The position numbers and the translations under genes are program-made. A stretch of DNA of 64,000 bases from an uncultured Lachnospiraceae bacterium (GTDB taxonomy: Bacteria > Bacillota > Clostridia > Lachnospirales > Lachnospiraceae): the NCBI GenBank assembly GCA_910585765.1, contig CAJUES010000013.1, positions 4,103 through 68,102 on the forward strand, given 5' to 3'. The notes under the pieces are model-generated. The model had not been told where the DNA came from and ran no database searches. It saw only the letters and a program-made list of their open reading frames with translations. Of this stretch, positions 52,858 to 61,724 are shown in pieces. The first letter of the stretch is position 1; each line of letters opens with the position of its first letter.

Positions 52858-54057
52858 ATGCCAGTTCGTGAGGAAAAAAGAAATCTCAATTCAATACCTG
52901 TAGGTTCATTAGGCATCATTCCTTTAAGTGGCTGCAAGGAGCTCGGCGACATGGTTGACAAATATCTTGTCAGATGGAGAGCGGAGCGCGAGAGCGAGCA
53001 CAAAGATTCTCTTGCATTTGCCGGCTATCAGCGCGATTCCTATATTATCAACACCCGCGTTCCGCGCTTCGGGACCGGGGAGGCGAAGGGCGAGATCCTC
53101 GAGTCCGTGCGCGGGGATGACATTTATCTGCTGGTGGATGTCACGAACTACAGCCTGACCTACTCCCTCTGCGGGCAGGAAAACCACATGTCCCCCGACG
53201 ACCACTACCAGGATCTCAAACGGATCATCGCCGCGATCGGGGGCAAGTCAAGGCGCATCACCGTCATCATGCCCTATCTGTATGAGAGCCGTCAGCACAA
53301 GAGAAACTCGCGGGAATCCCTCGACTGCGCGCTGGCACTTCAGGAGATGGTCAAGATGGGCGTTGACAACATCATCACTTTTGACGCGCACGATCCGCGC
53401 GTGCAGAATGCGATCCCCCTGAACGGCTTTGAGACGGTATCGCCCACCTACCAGTTCATCAAGGGATTGCTCAACCACGTGCCCGACCTGACCATCGACG
53501 CCGACCACATGATGATCATCAGCCCCGACGAGGGCGGCATGGGGCGCGCGATCTACATGGCAAACGTGATGGGGCTTGACATGGGTATGTTCTACAAGCG
53601 CAGGGACTACACGAAGGTCGTGAACGGCCGCAATCCGATCGTGGCACACGAATTCCTCGGCAGCAGCGTGGAGGGGAAAGATGTCATCATCCTCGACGAC
53701 ATGATCTCCTCCGGCGAGAGCATGATCGAGGTGGCGACAAACCTGAAGCGGCGCAAGGCAAACCGGATCTTTGCCGCGTCCACGTTCGGTCTGTTCACTG
53801 CAGGGCTTGACAAGTTTGAGGAGGCGTACAACCAGGGGCTGATCTACAGGGTCCTCACCACGAACCTGATCTACCAGAAGCCGGAGCTGCTCGAGAAAAA
53901 GTGGTACATCAGCTGCGATATGAGCAAATACATCGCCTACATCATCGACACGCTGAACCACGACTCGTCGATCAGTGACCTGCTCAATCCAAACGACAGG
54001 ATCCACAGCTACATCAACCGCTACAAAAACGGAGAGATCCCAACCCTGACCGATTAG
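52858..54057 (+). CDS. Ribose-phosphate pyrophosphokinase, long clostridial form
   Basis: A 399-aa phosphoribosyl-diphosphate synthetase making PRPP from ribose-5-phosphate and ATP. Visible: IPVGSLGIIPLSGCKELGD, PYLYESRQHKR, FDAHDPRVQNAIP, SPDEGGMGRA and the PRPP loop ILDDMISSGESM. It is about 80 residues longer than classic Prs and diverged. Start 52858 follows GAGGA; earlier in-frame ATGs at 52813 and 52798 (overlapping the loader stop) are alternatives. Confidence 0.88.
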   Translation: MPVREEKRNLNSIPVGSLGIIPLSGCKELGDMVDKYLVRWRAERESEHKDSLAFAGYQRDSYIINTRVPRFGTGEAKGEILESVRGDDIYLLVDVTNYSLTYSLCGQENHMSPDDHYQDLKRIIAAIGGKSRRITVIMPYLYESRQHKRNSRESLDCALALQEMVKMGVDNIITFDAHDPRVQNAIPLNGFETVSPTYQFIKGLLNHVPDLTIDADHMMIISPDEGGMGRAIYMANVMGLDMGMFYKRRDYTKVVNGRNPIVAHEFLGSSVEGKDVIILDDMISSGESMIEVATNLKRRKANRIFAASTFGLFTAGLDKFEEAYNQGLIYRVLTTNLIYQKPELLEKKWYISCDMSKYIAYIIDTLNHDSSISDLLNPNDRIHSYINRYKNGEIPTLTD

Positions 54058-54070
54058 AATATATAGCAGC

Positions 54071-54103
54071 AAAAATACCGCAGATGAAACTGCGGTATTT
54101 TTT
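54071..54103. terminator. Bidirectional terminator between prs-like gene and galE
   Basis: Perfect 13-bp stem AAAAATACCGCAG/CTGCGGTATTTTT with loop ATGAAA; T-runs serve both converging genes. Confidence 0.95.
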
Positions 54104-54113
54104 GTGCACCTGA

Positions 54114-55130
54114 CTATTCATCATATCCGTTAGGATTGTTGGACTGCCATCTCCAGCTGTCCGCGCACATCTCCCTGATACCGTACTGCGCTGTCCAGCC
54201 AAGCTCCTCCTTCGCCTTCGCCGCGTCCGCATAGCAGGTCGCGATATCGCCGGCACGCCTCGGCTTGATCTCATACGGGATCTTCACACCTGTGGCCTCC
54301 TCAAAATTCTTTACGATATCGAGCACGCTGTAGCCTGTCCCTGTGCCGAGATTGTAGATGCACAGCCCGGCATTTTCCTCGATCTTTTTCAGCGCCTTCA
54401 CATGCCCGACAGCGAGATCCACGACATGGATATAATCCCTGACGCCCGTTCCGTCGTGTGTGTCGTAGTCATTGCCGAACACGCCGAGCCGCTCAAGCTT
54501 GCCCACGGCAACCTGTGTGATGTACGGCATCAGATTGTTGGGAATCCCGTTGGGATTCTCGCCCATCGTACCGCTCTGATGCGCCCCGATCGGGTTAAAG
54601 TAGCGAAGCAGGATCACATTCCAGGCAGGATCCGCCTTCTGCATATCCGACAGAATCTGCTCGAGCATGGACTTTGTCCAGCCGTAAGGGTTGGTGCACT
54701 GTCCTTTCGGGCACTCCTCCGTGATCGGGATAAACGCGGGATCTCCGTACACGGTGGCCGAGGATGAGAAGATGATGTTCTTGCAGCCATGCTTCCGCAT
54801 CACATCCACAAGCGTCAGTGTCCCTGCAATATTGTTGTTGTAATACTCCCACGGCTTCTGAACGGACTCGCCCACTGCCTTCAAGCCCGCAAAGTGGATA
54901 CAGGAGTCGATCTCCTCTTCCGCAAAGATCTTTTCGAGCGCATCCCTGTCAAGAATATCAGCCTTGTAGAACGTGACCGGTTTTCCCGTGATCTTTTCCA
55001 CGCGCTGCAGGGATTTGACGCTCGCGTTTGACAGATTGTCCACCACGACAACATCATAACCTGCATTCTGAAGTTCTACCACTGTGTGGCTGCCGATAAA
55101 CCCGGCTCCGCCCGTAACTAAAATTGCCAT
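54114..55130 (-). CDS. galE: UDP-glucose 4-epimerase
   Basis: A 338-aa extended short-chain dehydrogenase converting UDP-galactose and UDP-glucose. NAD motif VTGGAGFIGSHTVVELQ, catalytic FSSSATVYG with YGWTK, and the C-terminal RPGD-like RRAGDIATCYAD. GGAGGTAAACAGT precedes ATG. Monocistronic, with its own promoter at 55198-55226. Confidence 0.96.
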   Translation of the reverse strand: MAILVTGGAGFIGSHTVVELQNAGYDVVVVDNLSNASVKSLQRVEKITGKPVTFYKADILDRDALEKIFAEEEIDSCIHFAGLKAVGESVQKPWEYYNNNIAGTLTLVDVMRKHGCKNIIFSSSATVYGDPAFIPITEECPKGQCTNPYGWTKSMLEQILSDMQKADPAWNVILLRYFNPIGAHQSGTMGENPNGIPNNLMPYITQVAVGKLERLGVFGNDYDTHDGTGVRDYIHVVDLAVGHVKALKKIEENAGLCIYNLGTGTGYSVLDIVKNFEEATGVKIPYEIKPRRAGDIATCYADAAKAKEELGWTAQYGIREMCADSWRWQSNNPNGYDE

Positions 55131-55197
55131 ACTGTTTACCTCCGTTTTCGCTGTTATTTATAATCCATTTAAGTGAACGACGTACTCCTTACTCTTT

Positions 55198-55226
55198 ATG
55201 ATATCGCTTTTACAGACAGAAAACAA
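55198..55226 (-). promoter_or_regulatory. Promoter of galE
   Basis: Minus-strand TTGTTT (55221-55226), 17-bp spacer, TATCAT (55198-55203), 67 bp before the start. Confidence 0.7.
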
Positions 55227-55355
55227 TAGCATAATCATTATTTTTTTGCGCATATTTATCACTATTTTAATGGGCGATTAGTCATAAGGAATTTACAATA
55301 TTTTTATTTTTTATACATTTTTAGATATTTACAAAGGGTTTTCCGCCTGCATTTT

Positions 55356-55422
55356 TGTGGATATTGTGCATAAACATGTGGATATTAACAAAATGCGTCG
55401 TTGTCATAAAAAGTTATCCACA
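55356..55422. promoter_or_regulatory. Second DnaA-box cluster (four sites)
   Basis: TGTGGATAT at 55356-55364 and 55377-55385, TGTGCATAA at 55365-55373 (fits TTATNCACA on the other strand) and a perfect TTATCCACA at 55414-55422, the last inside the 3' end of the heparinase-like gene. Confidence 0.65.
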
Positions 55423-57355
55423 TCTTACAGTCCGCATCGCTGCCCTCTTTTGTGTCAACTTCCCAGACAATTCGATAAATCGTCTGGCGCTTCCCCGCAT
55501 GGTCACTGTGCGCACAGGGGATGATCCTGACTGCATGATCCGCGCCGGTCCGGATCCGGATGCGGCACTGTCCGTGTCTCCCCCGGATCCACACCTCGCC
55601 GTCCTGAACCTTCGGCTCGTACTCCGTGACCAGGTTTTCCGTGATGGACGTCGTGTTCCCGCCGGCTGAAAAAATGTCATGCAGCTCGATCTGCCGGCTG
55701 CCCATCCGGATGCGGCGCTCCAATCCCGCTATGCTGTCTTCGGGATATGCGCCTGCAAAGGATATCGTCAGCGTCTGCGCCCCCTCGTCCCACACAAACC
55801 TGTCCGCCCTGTACTCCCGTCCCGCGCACTGCTCCCTGCCGTTGACCAGCGGGACGGAGTGCCCCATGGAGCGGTTGCACAGTATGTCATAGCGCCCATC
55901 GCCGAAATAGTCCTTCGTGTACTCGCCTGCCCCCAGATCGGTGAGCAGCATCTCCCCGTGAAAGACACACAGAAAATGACCGATGTCGTTGTGATTGTGG
56001 TTCTCGTCGTTATTGCCGCCCTTCGCGGCAAATCCGTTTCCTTCCCCGTCCTGGCAGATGAGCCACTGCGCCGCGGGGAGCAGATACGCCGTGGTTCCGC
56101 CATGTGCTGCGGTTTTCCTTTCCCCGCTGTGCGGCATATCTGTCCGAACTGGTTCTGTCCGGTTTATTTCTGTATGTTTGATACCTGCACCATCCGTCTC
56201 CGCATCCGCGTCAGATCCGCTGTCTCCGTACCGGATAAGCCAGCTGATATTGCGCTCGTTCGTGAGATAGCGGTAGCAGGCATCCTCGTCAAACGGGCGC
56301 GCAAGCGTGTAGCACGGCGTCTCCACCTGCGGGTAGCAGTGCTTTAGATACGCGGTCAGCCCCGGCAGAAAGGACTCGTGCTTACTGCCGTCGGAGAAGC
56401 TGATACTCACGCCGCCAAAACAGCTCCTAAAATAGCATTTCTGCTGAAAGAGCGCGATCTGCTCACACTTCTCGCGGTACATCAGCTCTTCCCCGCACCT
56501 CTCCGCAAACGCCGCGTAGAAGGACATGCCGTAATTGTAGTACCCAAGCCCCTCCGTGCACGCACCGTCCGCCTCCATCCCGTCGAGATAGCACTGCAGG
56601 GCGTCGCAGGCGCGCCTTATACAGTCTTCCTTCCAGCCCTGCGGCAGACTCCTGTATTGGTCGCAGTACAGCAGGACATCGAGCCGGATCAGCGCATCCG
56701 CCCCGCGGTCATCCGGCATGCAGGATTCCATGATCCTGCGGTTCAGCGCGTCGATATTGGCTGCCGCCATGCCGACGGAACCTGCGCAGACCGCAGACCA
56801 GTTACAGCGGTCCGTCTCCCACCAGCTGTACGGAAACGATGACGCCGCAAACGGCTGCAGCACCCGTCCGATCACCTCATGCGCCACACAGGTCACGGTC
56901 TCGCACGAAAGCCTGTCAAACAGACGCAGGGCGATCTCCGACAGTGCCTGCGCCGTCTCCGCTGCAAACAGGTCAACCGTGTGTGCTGTCTCCGGCAGGT
57001 CGATCCGGTCAAAATCCACATGCGCGGGCAGCGCCCAGAACCGCTCCCTGCAGATGCTGACCAGGATCTCCTCCAGACGTTTTATGTACCTGTCCTCCGA
57101 CGTTTCTTCCGGTTCCTCATCAATGATCCCCCGGCGTGACAGCTCCCCGCTCCACAGCGCCAGTATGGCGTAGACTGTCAGATATTTCCTCCGCCCGAAA
57201 TAGGCATTCTCATACACAAGCCGGTTCCCCGTCTCATGGAACAGGAAGAAATCCTCCTTTGTGAGCGCGGGCATCGGCTTGTCCCGCATCTGCTCCTCCG
57301 CGCTTTTGATCTCATGGTACAGTTTTTTTATGTAAGCTTGCTGTTCTTCTCTCAA
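55385..57355 (-). CDS. Heparinase II/III family protein
   Basis: A 656-aa protein with an alpha-toroid N-terminal half and a beta-sandwich C-terminal half. The catalytic region NDENHNHNDIGHFLCVFHGE carries the conserved Asn/His residues, and SFSDGSKHESFLPGLTAYL lies upstream. Family members are polysaccharide lyases on uronic-acid glycans; no signal peptide is seen, so it may act on imported oligosaccharides. The TTG start at 57355 has GGGGGAGG 6 bp upstream. A low-complexity insert (DSGSDADAETDGAGIKHTEI) splits the chain at about residue 385. Confidence 0.82.
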   Translation of the reverse strand: MREEQQAYIKKLYHEIKSAEEQMRDKPMPALTKEDFFLFHETGNRLVYENAYFGRRKYLTVYAILALWSGELSRRGIIDEEPEETSEDRYIKRLEEILVSICRERFWALPAHVDFDRIDLPETAHTVDLFAAETAQALSEIALRLFDRLSCETVTCVAHEVIGRVLQPFAASSFPYSWWETDRCNWSAVCAGSVGMAAANIDALNRRIMESCMPDDRGADALIRLDVLLYCDQYRSLPQGWKEDCIRRACDALQCYLDGMEADGACTEGLGYYNYGMSFYAAFAERCGEELMYREKCEQIALFQQKCYFRSCFGGVSISFSDGSKHESFLPGLTAYLKHCYPQVETPCYTLARPFDEDACYRYLTNERNISWLIRYGDSGSDADAETDGAGIKHTEINRTEPVRTDMPHSGERKTAAHGGTTAYLLPAAQWLICQDGEGNGFAAKGGNNDENHNHNDIGHFLCVFHGEMLLTDLGAGEYTKDYFGDGRYDILCNRSMGHSVPLVNGREQCAGREYRADRFVWDEGAQTLTISFAGAYPEDSIAGLERRIRMGSRQIELHDIFSAGGNTTSITENLVTEYEPKVQDGEVWIRGRHGQCRIRIRTGADHAVRIIPCAHSDHAGKRQTIYRIVWEVDTKEGSDADCKMWITFYDNDAFC

Positions 57356-57502
57356 AACGTTTCCTCCCCCGGGCACATCAAAGGTTATCGCTGTCTGCAG
57401 TATCTGTCATATATCTTCAATGTCATATATTTTCAATTTTACTCCCTCACGCGGAAACCATCAAGGCTTTTTGGTCAAAAGACGATCGATATGATCACAA
57501 TC

Positions 57503-57569
57503 CAGCCCAGGACTTCGCACTGCGCTGCGAAGTCCGTGAGCATGCATAGTGACCGGGATGCATCAAGCC
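57503..57569 (-). repeat. Palindromic repeat family C, copy 2
   Basis: In reverse orientation shares GGCTTGATGCATC, CACTATGCATGCTCACGG and the hairpin GGACTTCGC/GCGAAGTCC (57510-57518 with 57527-57535) with 24757-24821. It lies 8 bp past the SOD-like gene stop. Confidence 0.8.
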
Positions 57570-57577
57570 GTTATTCC

Positions 57578-58060
57578 TCACCGGATCACGCCGCATCCGA
57601 TCTTCTCTCCGGCATCTCCCGAGGGCTGGGACTTGAAATCGTCGGGCAACCTGTGGATGATAACGCTCCTTCCCAGGATCTCCGGTATCGTGAACCGCTT
57701 GTCGTAAAACGAAAGCCACGCGTATCCCTGATTGCCCATGAGCGGTATCATGTCCCCCGCGTGGTCGGGATGCGGCTCATTGGTGGGATTGTAGTGACCG
57801 CCCGTCCTGTCAAAGGGCATCGTGCAGTCCCCCTTCTCATGTATGTGCATCGCGTAGAAATCGGACGAGAACTGTGTCGCGATGTTGGGCAGTCCGAAGA
57901 TCTCCGCCTCGACCAGCACGCCGGAATACGGTGTCGTGTAAAATTTGACGACGCCGCTCAGCTGCGGATTCTGCGCATTTCCGCGGATCCACGCCAGCGC
58001 CTCCGGCTTTCCGTTCCTGAGCGTATCTGTAAAGATCATTCCAGGGGTGATATCTGCCAT
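57578..58060 (-). CDS. Cu/Zn superoxide dismutase-like protein without signal peptide
   Basis: A 160-aa protein of the SodC family. Copper ligands are visible in YAMHIHEKGDC, zinc ligands in TGGHYNP and HPDHAGD, and a late His in SVIIHRLPDDF; the final GEKIGCGVIR also fits. It would dismutate superoxide, although the electrostatic loop is short. No export signal, so it is predicted cytoplasmic. GGAGG lies 11 bp before ATG 58060. Confidence 0.85.
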   Translation of the reverse strand: MADITPGMIFTDTLRNGKPEALAWIRGNAQNPQLSGVVKFYTTPYSGVLVEAEIFGLPNIATQFSSDFYAMHIHEKGDCTMPFDRTGGHYNPTNEPHPDHAGDMIPLMGNQGYAWLSFYDKRFTIPEILGRSVIIHRLPDDFKSQPSGDAGEKIGCGVIR

Positions 58061-58214
58061 AATGTCGTAAGCCTCCAATCTCTTTTCTGCAGCGTTCCGG
58101 CATTTCCAAAACAGCCGCGTTCCCTTTATTTTATGCAGGAGACCGTTCTTTGGTGAACCCTGTTTTTAGTAATGCTGTTCAAATATCGGATCCAAATCTT
58201 GTAACTATTTCTCA

Positions 58215-58243
58215 TTGTAATCGCATCGGGCGTGTGGTACAAT
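58215..58243 (+). promoter_or_regulatory. Promoter of the ABC-2 exporter operon
   Basis: TTGTAA (58215-58220), 17-bp spacer, TACAAT (58238-58243). Confidence 0.75.
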
Positions 58244-58249
58244 GTAAAA

Positions 58250-58352
58250 CCTACCCCCTGAAACGGCTATGAAACGCGCCGCAGACCGGGGTGGGGAACT
58301 ATACAGACCTACTTGGAAAGATACGAAAGTATAACTATCAGGAGGAAGCAGA
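58250..58352 (+). other. Structured 5' leader of the ABC-2 operon
   Basis: After the promoter a stem CTACCCC/GGGGTGG (58258-58264 with about 58290-58296) encloses a hairpin CGGC/GCCG with a 10-nt loop. Then comes ATAC-GAAA-GTAT, a GNRA-type hairpin (about 58320-58333), and the ribosome binding site CAGGAGGAAG. No terminator is present, so any control would be at translation. I do not recognise a known riboswitch class. Confidence 0.4.
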
Positions 58353-59141
58353 ATGATCACGATGGAACATGTATGCAAATCGTACAGGATCGCAAAACGA
58401 AACGCGGGCTTTCGCGAGGCCTGCAAAGCACTTTTTCACAGGGAGTATGAAGTCATTCATGCCCTGAACGATGTCAGCTTCACGATCGGCGACGGCGAGA
58501 TGGTAGGCTACATCGGTCCAAACGGAGCCGGGAAGAGCTCCACGATCAAAATTCTAAGCGGAATACTGACACCGGACAGCGGAACGGTCCTCGTCGACGG
58601 GCGCGTGCCCTGCAAAGACAGGATCAGACATGTGCGGGAGATCGGCGTTGTGTTCGGTCAGCGCTCACAGCTGTGGTGGGATGTTCCGGTCATCGATTCC
58701 TTTGAACTCTTAAAAGATATCTACTCGATCCCCGATCATCAGTACAGACAAAGCCTCGAGGAACTCACAGAGCTGCTCAGTCTTGCCGAGCTGCTGCGAT
58801 CCCCGGCAAGACAGCTGTCGCTCGGTCAGCGGATGCGCTGCGAGATCGCCGCCTCCCTGCTGCATCAGCCGCGCATCCTGTTTCTGGACGAGCCAACCAT
58901 AGGATTAGACGCCGTGTCCAAGCTTGCGGTGCGCGATTTCATCCTCAGGCAGAACCAGACGCACGGGACAACCGTGATCCTCACGACACACGACATGCAG
59001 GACATCGAATCGCTGACGCGCAGGATCCTGCTGATCGGCAGGGGGCAGATCCTGATGGACGGGACACTCGACGACATCCGGACAGGGAGCGGAAGCATTG
59101 ACGAAGCGATCGCCGATCTGTACCGCTCCTATCAGATTTAG
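58353..59141 (+). CDS. ABC transporter ATP-binding protein (ABC-2 type exporter)
   Basis: A 262-aa ATPase. Walker A GPNGAGKSSTIKILSG, signature QLSLGQRMRCEIA, Walker B ILFLDEPTIGLD and the switch His in LTTHDMQDIE. Q-loop region VFGQRSQLWWDVP is typical of the group paired with two DUF990-like permeases. First gene of a three-gene operon with 12- and 5-bp gaps. Confidence 0.93.
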   Translation: MITMEHVCKSYRIAKRNAGFREACKALFHREYEVIHALNDVSFTIGDGEMVGYIGPNGAGKSSTIKILSGILTPDSGTVLVDGRVPCKDRIRHVREIGVVFGQRSQLWWDVPVIDSFELLKDIYSIPDHQYRQSLEELTELLSLAELLRSPARQLSLGQRMRCEIAASLLHQPRILFLDEPTIGLDAVSKLAVRDFILRQNQTHGTTVILTTHDMQDIESLTRRILLIGRGQILMDGTLDDIRTGSGSIDEAIADLYRSYQI

Positions 59142-59153
59142 AGGAGGCGCCGC

Positions 59154-59957
59154 ATGAAAAAGTATCTGTCTTTTTTTCGATTGCGTTTTGCGATGGGTCT
59201 GCAGTACAGGACTGCCGCCCTCGCGGGGATCACCACGCAGTTTGCGTGGGGTTTTATGGAGATCATGATCTTCCACGCGTTTTACCGCGCGGACGCCGCC
59301 TCGTTCCCCATGCACTTTTCCGCCACAGCGTCCTACATCTGGCTGCAGCAGGCATTTCTGGTCCTCTTTGCAGCATGGATGATGGAGAACGAGATCTTTG
59401 ATTCCATCGTAAACGGAAATATCGTCTACGAACTGTGCCGCCCGGTCAGCATATACAACATGTGGTTTGCACGGAGTATCGCAACGCGCGTCTCAAAAGC
59501 AGTGCTCCGCTGCTTTCCGATCCTGGTCGTTGCCGCTTTCATCCCGCATCCGTACGGGATCGAAGCCCCGGCAGGCTGGCTGCACTTTTTTCTTTTTGTC
59601 CTCACGCTGATCCTGGGGCTTGCCGTCACGGTGTCCTTCTGCCTGCTGATCTACGTCCTGACCTTTTTCACAATATCACCGCAGGGACTCCGCATGGTCT
59701 TCATCTCCGCGGTCGAATTTTTTGCGGGGGCTGTCATACCGCTGCCCTTTTTCCCGGAGAAGGTGCAGCGGATCCTGGAGCTGCTGCCATTTGCAGCCAT
59801 GCAGAATGTGGCGCTGCGCGTCTACAGCGGGAGCATGAGCCCTGCCGAGATGAAAAAAGCGATCCTGCTGCAGGTATGCTGGCTGGCCATCATCGTCTCT
59901 GCCGGGAAACTGCTGTGTACGCTGGCTGAGAAGAAAATCACGGTACAGGGGGGCTGA
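59154..59957 (+). CDS. ABC-2 family permease, first subunit
   Basis: A 267-aa membrane protein with six hydrophobic segments. It begins MKKYLSFFRLRFAMGLQYRT and matches the DUF990/COG4587-type permeases that pair with the upstream ATPase. GAGGAGGC precedes ATG. Substrate unknown. Confidence 0.85.
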   Translation: MKKYLSFFRLRFAMGLQYRTAALAGITTQFAWGFMEIMIFHAFYRADAASFPMHFSATASYIWLQQAFLVLFAAWMMENEIFDSIVNGNIVYELCRPVSIYNMWFARSIATRVSKAVLRCFPILVVAAFIPHPYGIEAPAGWLHFFLFVLTLILGLAVTVSFCLLIYVLTFFTISPQGLRMVFISAVEFFAGAVIPLPFFPEKVQRILELLPFAAMQNVALRVYSGSMSPAEMKKAILLQVCWLAIIVSAGKLLCTLAEKKITVQGG

Positions 59958-59962
59958 ATCTT

Positions 59963-60760
59963 ATGAAAACGATCTGCCGCACGGCAAAACTCTATCTGCA
60001 CTACGTCTCGATCAACGTGCGGTGCATGATGGAGTACAAGACGTCCTTTTTACTCACTGCGATCGGACAGTTCCTCGTCTCGTTCAACGTGTTTCTGGGG
60101 ATCTTTTTTATGTTTCAGCGGTTCTCGACCGTCGAGGGGTTCACCTACAGCGAGGTGCTGTTGTGCTTTTCTATCATCCTGCTGGAATTTGCCCTTGCCG
60201 AGATGGTCGCAAGAGGGTTCGACACCTTTTCGGGCATGGTCAGAAGCGGTGATTTTGACAGGATCCTGGTGCGCCCGCAGAGCGAGATCGTCCAGGTGCT
60301 CGGCAGCAGATTTGAATTGACCCGGATCGGGCGGATGATACAGGCTGTCGTCATGTTTGTGTACGGCATCCTGAAAAGCGGTATCACATGGGACTTTCGC
60401 AAAATATGCACGGTGGTCTTCATGCTGGCGGGCGGCACCACGGTGTTCTCGGCACTGTTTCTGATCTACGCCGCACTGTGCTTTTTCACGCTCGACGGGC
60501 TGGAGTTCATGAATGTGTTCACCGACGGGGCGCGGGAATTCGGCAAATATCCGATCGGTATCTACGGCAGGAAGATCCTGTTGTTTACCACCTTCGTCAT
60601 CCCGTACGCGCTGATCCAGTACTACCCGCTTCTGTATATCCTCGGGAAGCGTTCCTCGGCGTTGTATATGTTCCTGCCCCTGGCAGCCTGCTGGTTCCTG
60701 ATCCCGGCAGTGCTGCTCTGGAAATTCGGCGTGCGGCACTACAGATCCAGCGGTTCCTGA
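59963..60760 (+). CDS. ABC-2 family permease, second subunit
   Basis: A 265-aa membrane protein with six hydrophobic segments, starting MKTICRTAKLYLHYVSINVR. It contains GMVRSGDFDRILVRPQS, a conserved loop of the COG3694-type partner permease. It lies 5 bp after the first permease and completes the exporter. Confidence 0.85.
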   Translation: MKTICRTAKLYLHYVSINVRCMMEYKTSFLLTAIGQFLVSFNVFLGIFFMFQRFSTVEGFTYSEVLLCFSIILLEFALAEMVARGFDTFSGMVRSGDFDRILVRPQSEIVQVLGSRFELTRIGRMIQAVVMFVYGILKSGITWDFRKICTVVFMLAGGTTVFSALFLIYAALCFFTLDGLEFMNVFTDGAREFGKYPIGIYGRKILLFTTFVIPYALIQYYPLLYILGKRSSALYMFLPLAACWFLIPAVLLWKFGVRHYRSSGS

Positions 60761-60797
60761 GCGCTGCAGCTACTACCGGCACGCTGCCCAGACAGAT

Positions 60798-60861
60798 ATT
60801 TTAACGACACAGCGGTGCGAAACAGGCGGCTCACGTTTCAGATCTCTGACTGGACGGAGTA
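60798..60861 (+). repeat. Dispersed 64-bp repeat (family B), copy 2
   Basis: Same length as copy 1 at 7118-7181, sharing ATTTTAACG, GGTGCGAAACAGGCGG and CGGAGTA/TGGAGAA ends. It lies 37 bp past the last ABC-2 gene. Confidence 0.75.
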
Positions 60862-60878
60862 TTGTCCGGCACAGCAAA

Positions 60879-60902
60879 ACAGGAGTGCCCCTGCACTCCT
60901 GT
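60879..60902. terminator. Terminator hairpin between the ABC-2 operon and the kinase-like gene
   Basis: Perfect 10-bp stem ACAGGAGTGC/GCACTCCTGT with a 4-nt loop; the minus-strand side is followed by TTTTGC, serving the gene ending at 60958. Confidence 0.75.
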
Positions 60903-60957
60903 CTCACATGTGGTGATTCTGTATCGCTCCCGATGTGGCCTGTCACGACTGCCCGCA

Positions 60958-61563
60958 TTATCTCTGCATCATGCCGGCAAGGATATCCACACACGCATCC
61001 AGACCGAGGCTCTTGCTGTTCAGGCACAGGTCAAACCTGGACATGTCGCCCCACTTCCAGCCGGTATGCGTATTGTAGAAATTGCCCCTTCTCTTATCGG
61101 ACTTGCGCAGGAAATCATCCGCCTCCGACGGCGCGATGTTCTCTGTCTGGATCGTGCGGTTGATGCGGTAGTCCTTGTCCGCGTGGACAAATACTTTCAG
61201 GCAGTCCTCCCTGTCATATAATATGAAGGAAGCGCATCTGCCGACGATCACGCAGTCATGCTTCTCCACGATCTCCTCGATGATCTTCTTCTCCTCCAAA
61301 AACAGCTTTTCCGACATGGGCAGGTTCGGATTGTCCTTCCTGCTGCCGCCGATCGCCGTCTTGGAGAGATTGAAGATGATGCTTCCCGGCGCCGTCTCCT
61401 CGAGATCCCCGATATAGATCGGCGGGATCTCGAGCCTCTTTGCCGCCTCCACGAGGATATTCCTGTCATACAGCTCTATGCCAAGCTTCTTTGCCACCCG
61501 CCTGCCGATCTCATTGCCGCCGCTTGCAAACTCGCGTTCCATTGTAATGATCTTATACATAAC
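60958..61563 (-). CDS. Cytidylate kinase-like family protein
   Basis: A 201-aa P-loop nucleotide-kinase-fold protein. The start YKIITMEREFASGGNEIGRR holds the modified P-loop of the family (ASGGNEIG), with KLGIELYDRNILVEAAK after it and CVIVGRCASFIL mid-chain. These AAK- or Cmk-like proteins differ from true CMP kinases, and the substrate is unproven. GGAGC precedes ATG 61563. Confidence 0.82.
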   Translation of the reverse strand, partial: VMYKIITMEREFASGGNEIGRRVAKKLGIELYDRNILVEAAKRLEIPPIYIGDLEETAPGSIIFNLSKTAIGGSRKDNPNLPMSEKLFLEEKKIIEEIVEKHDCVIVGRCASFILYDREDCLKVFVHADKDYRINRTIQTENIAPSEADDFLRKSDKRRGNFYNTHTGWKWGDMSRFDLCLNSKSLGLDACVDILAGMMQR

Positions 61564-61660
61564 ACCAGCTCCTTTTCGATTTGTTATCTTCATTCTAACA
61601 TAATATCTGAAAATTTACTAGAAATTATATCAAATTCCATATATTATTAACAGGAAACTG

Positions 61661-61700
61661 GTTACTGTTCACACTTATATCAATAGTGAAAAACGTGCGC
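61661..61700 (+). repeat. Solo end related to MITE family M2
   Basis: GTTACTGTTCAC (61661-61672) followed by ATCAATAGTGAAAAACGTGC, matching the reversed right end of 24586-24697 for about 40 bp. The other inverted repeat is not clear here. Confidence 0.55.
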
Positions 61701-61724
61701 CAAACATGATTATTTTTAAAATTT

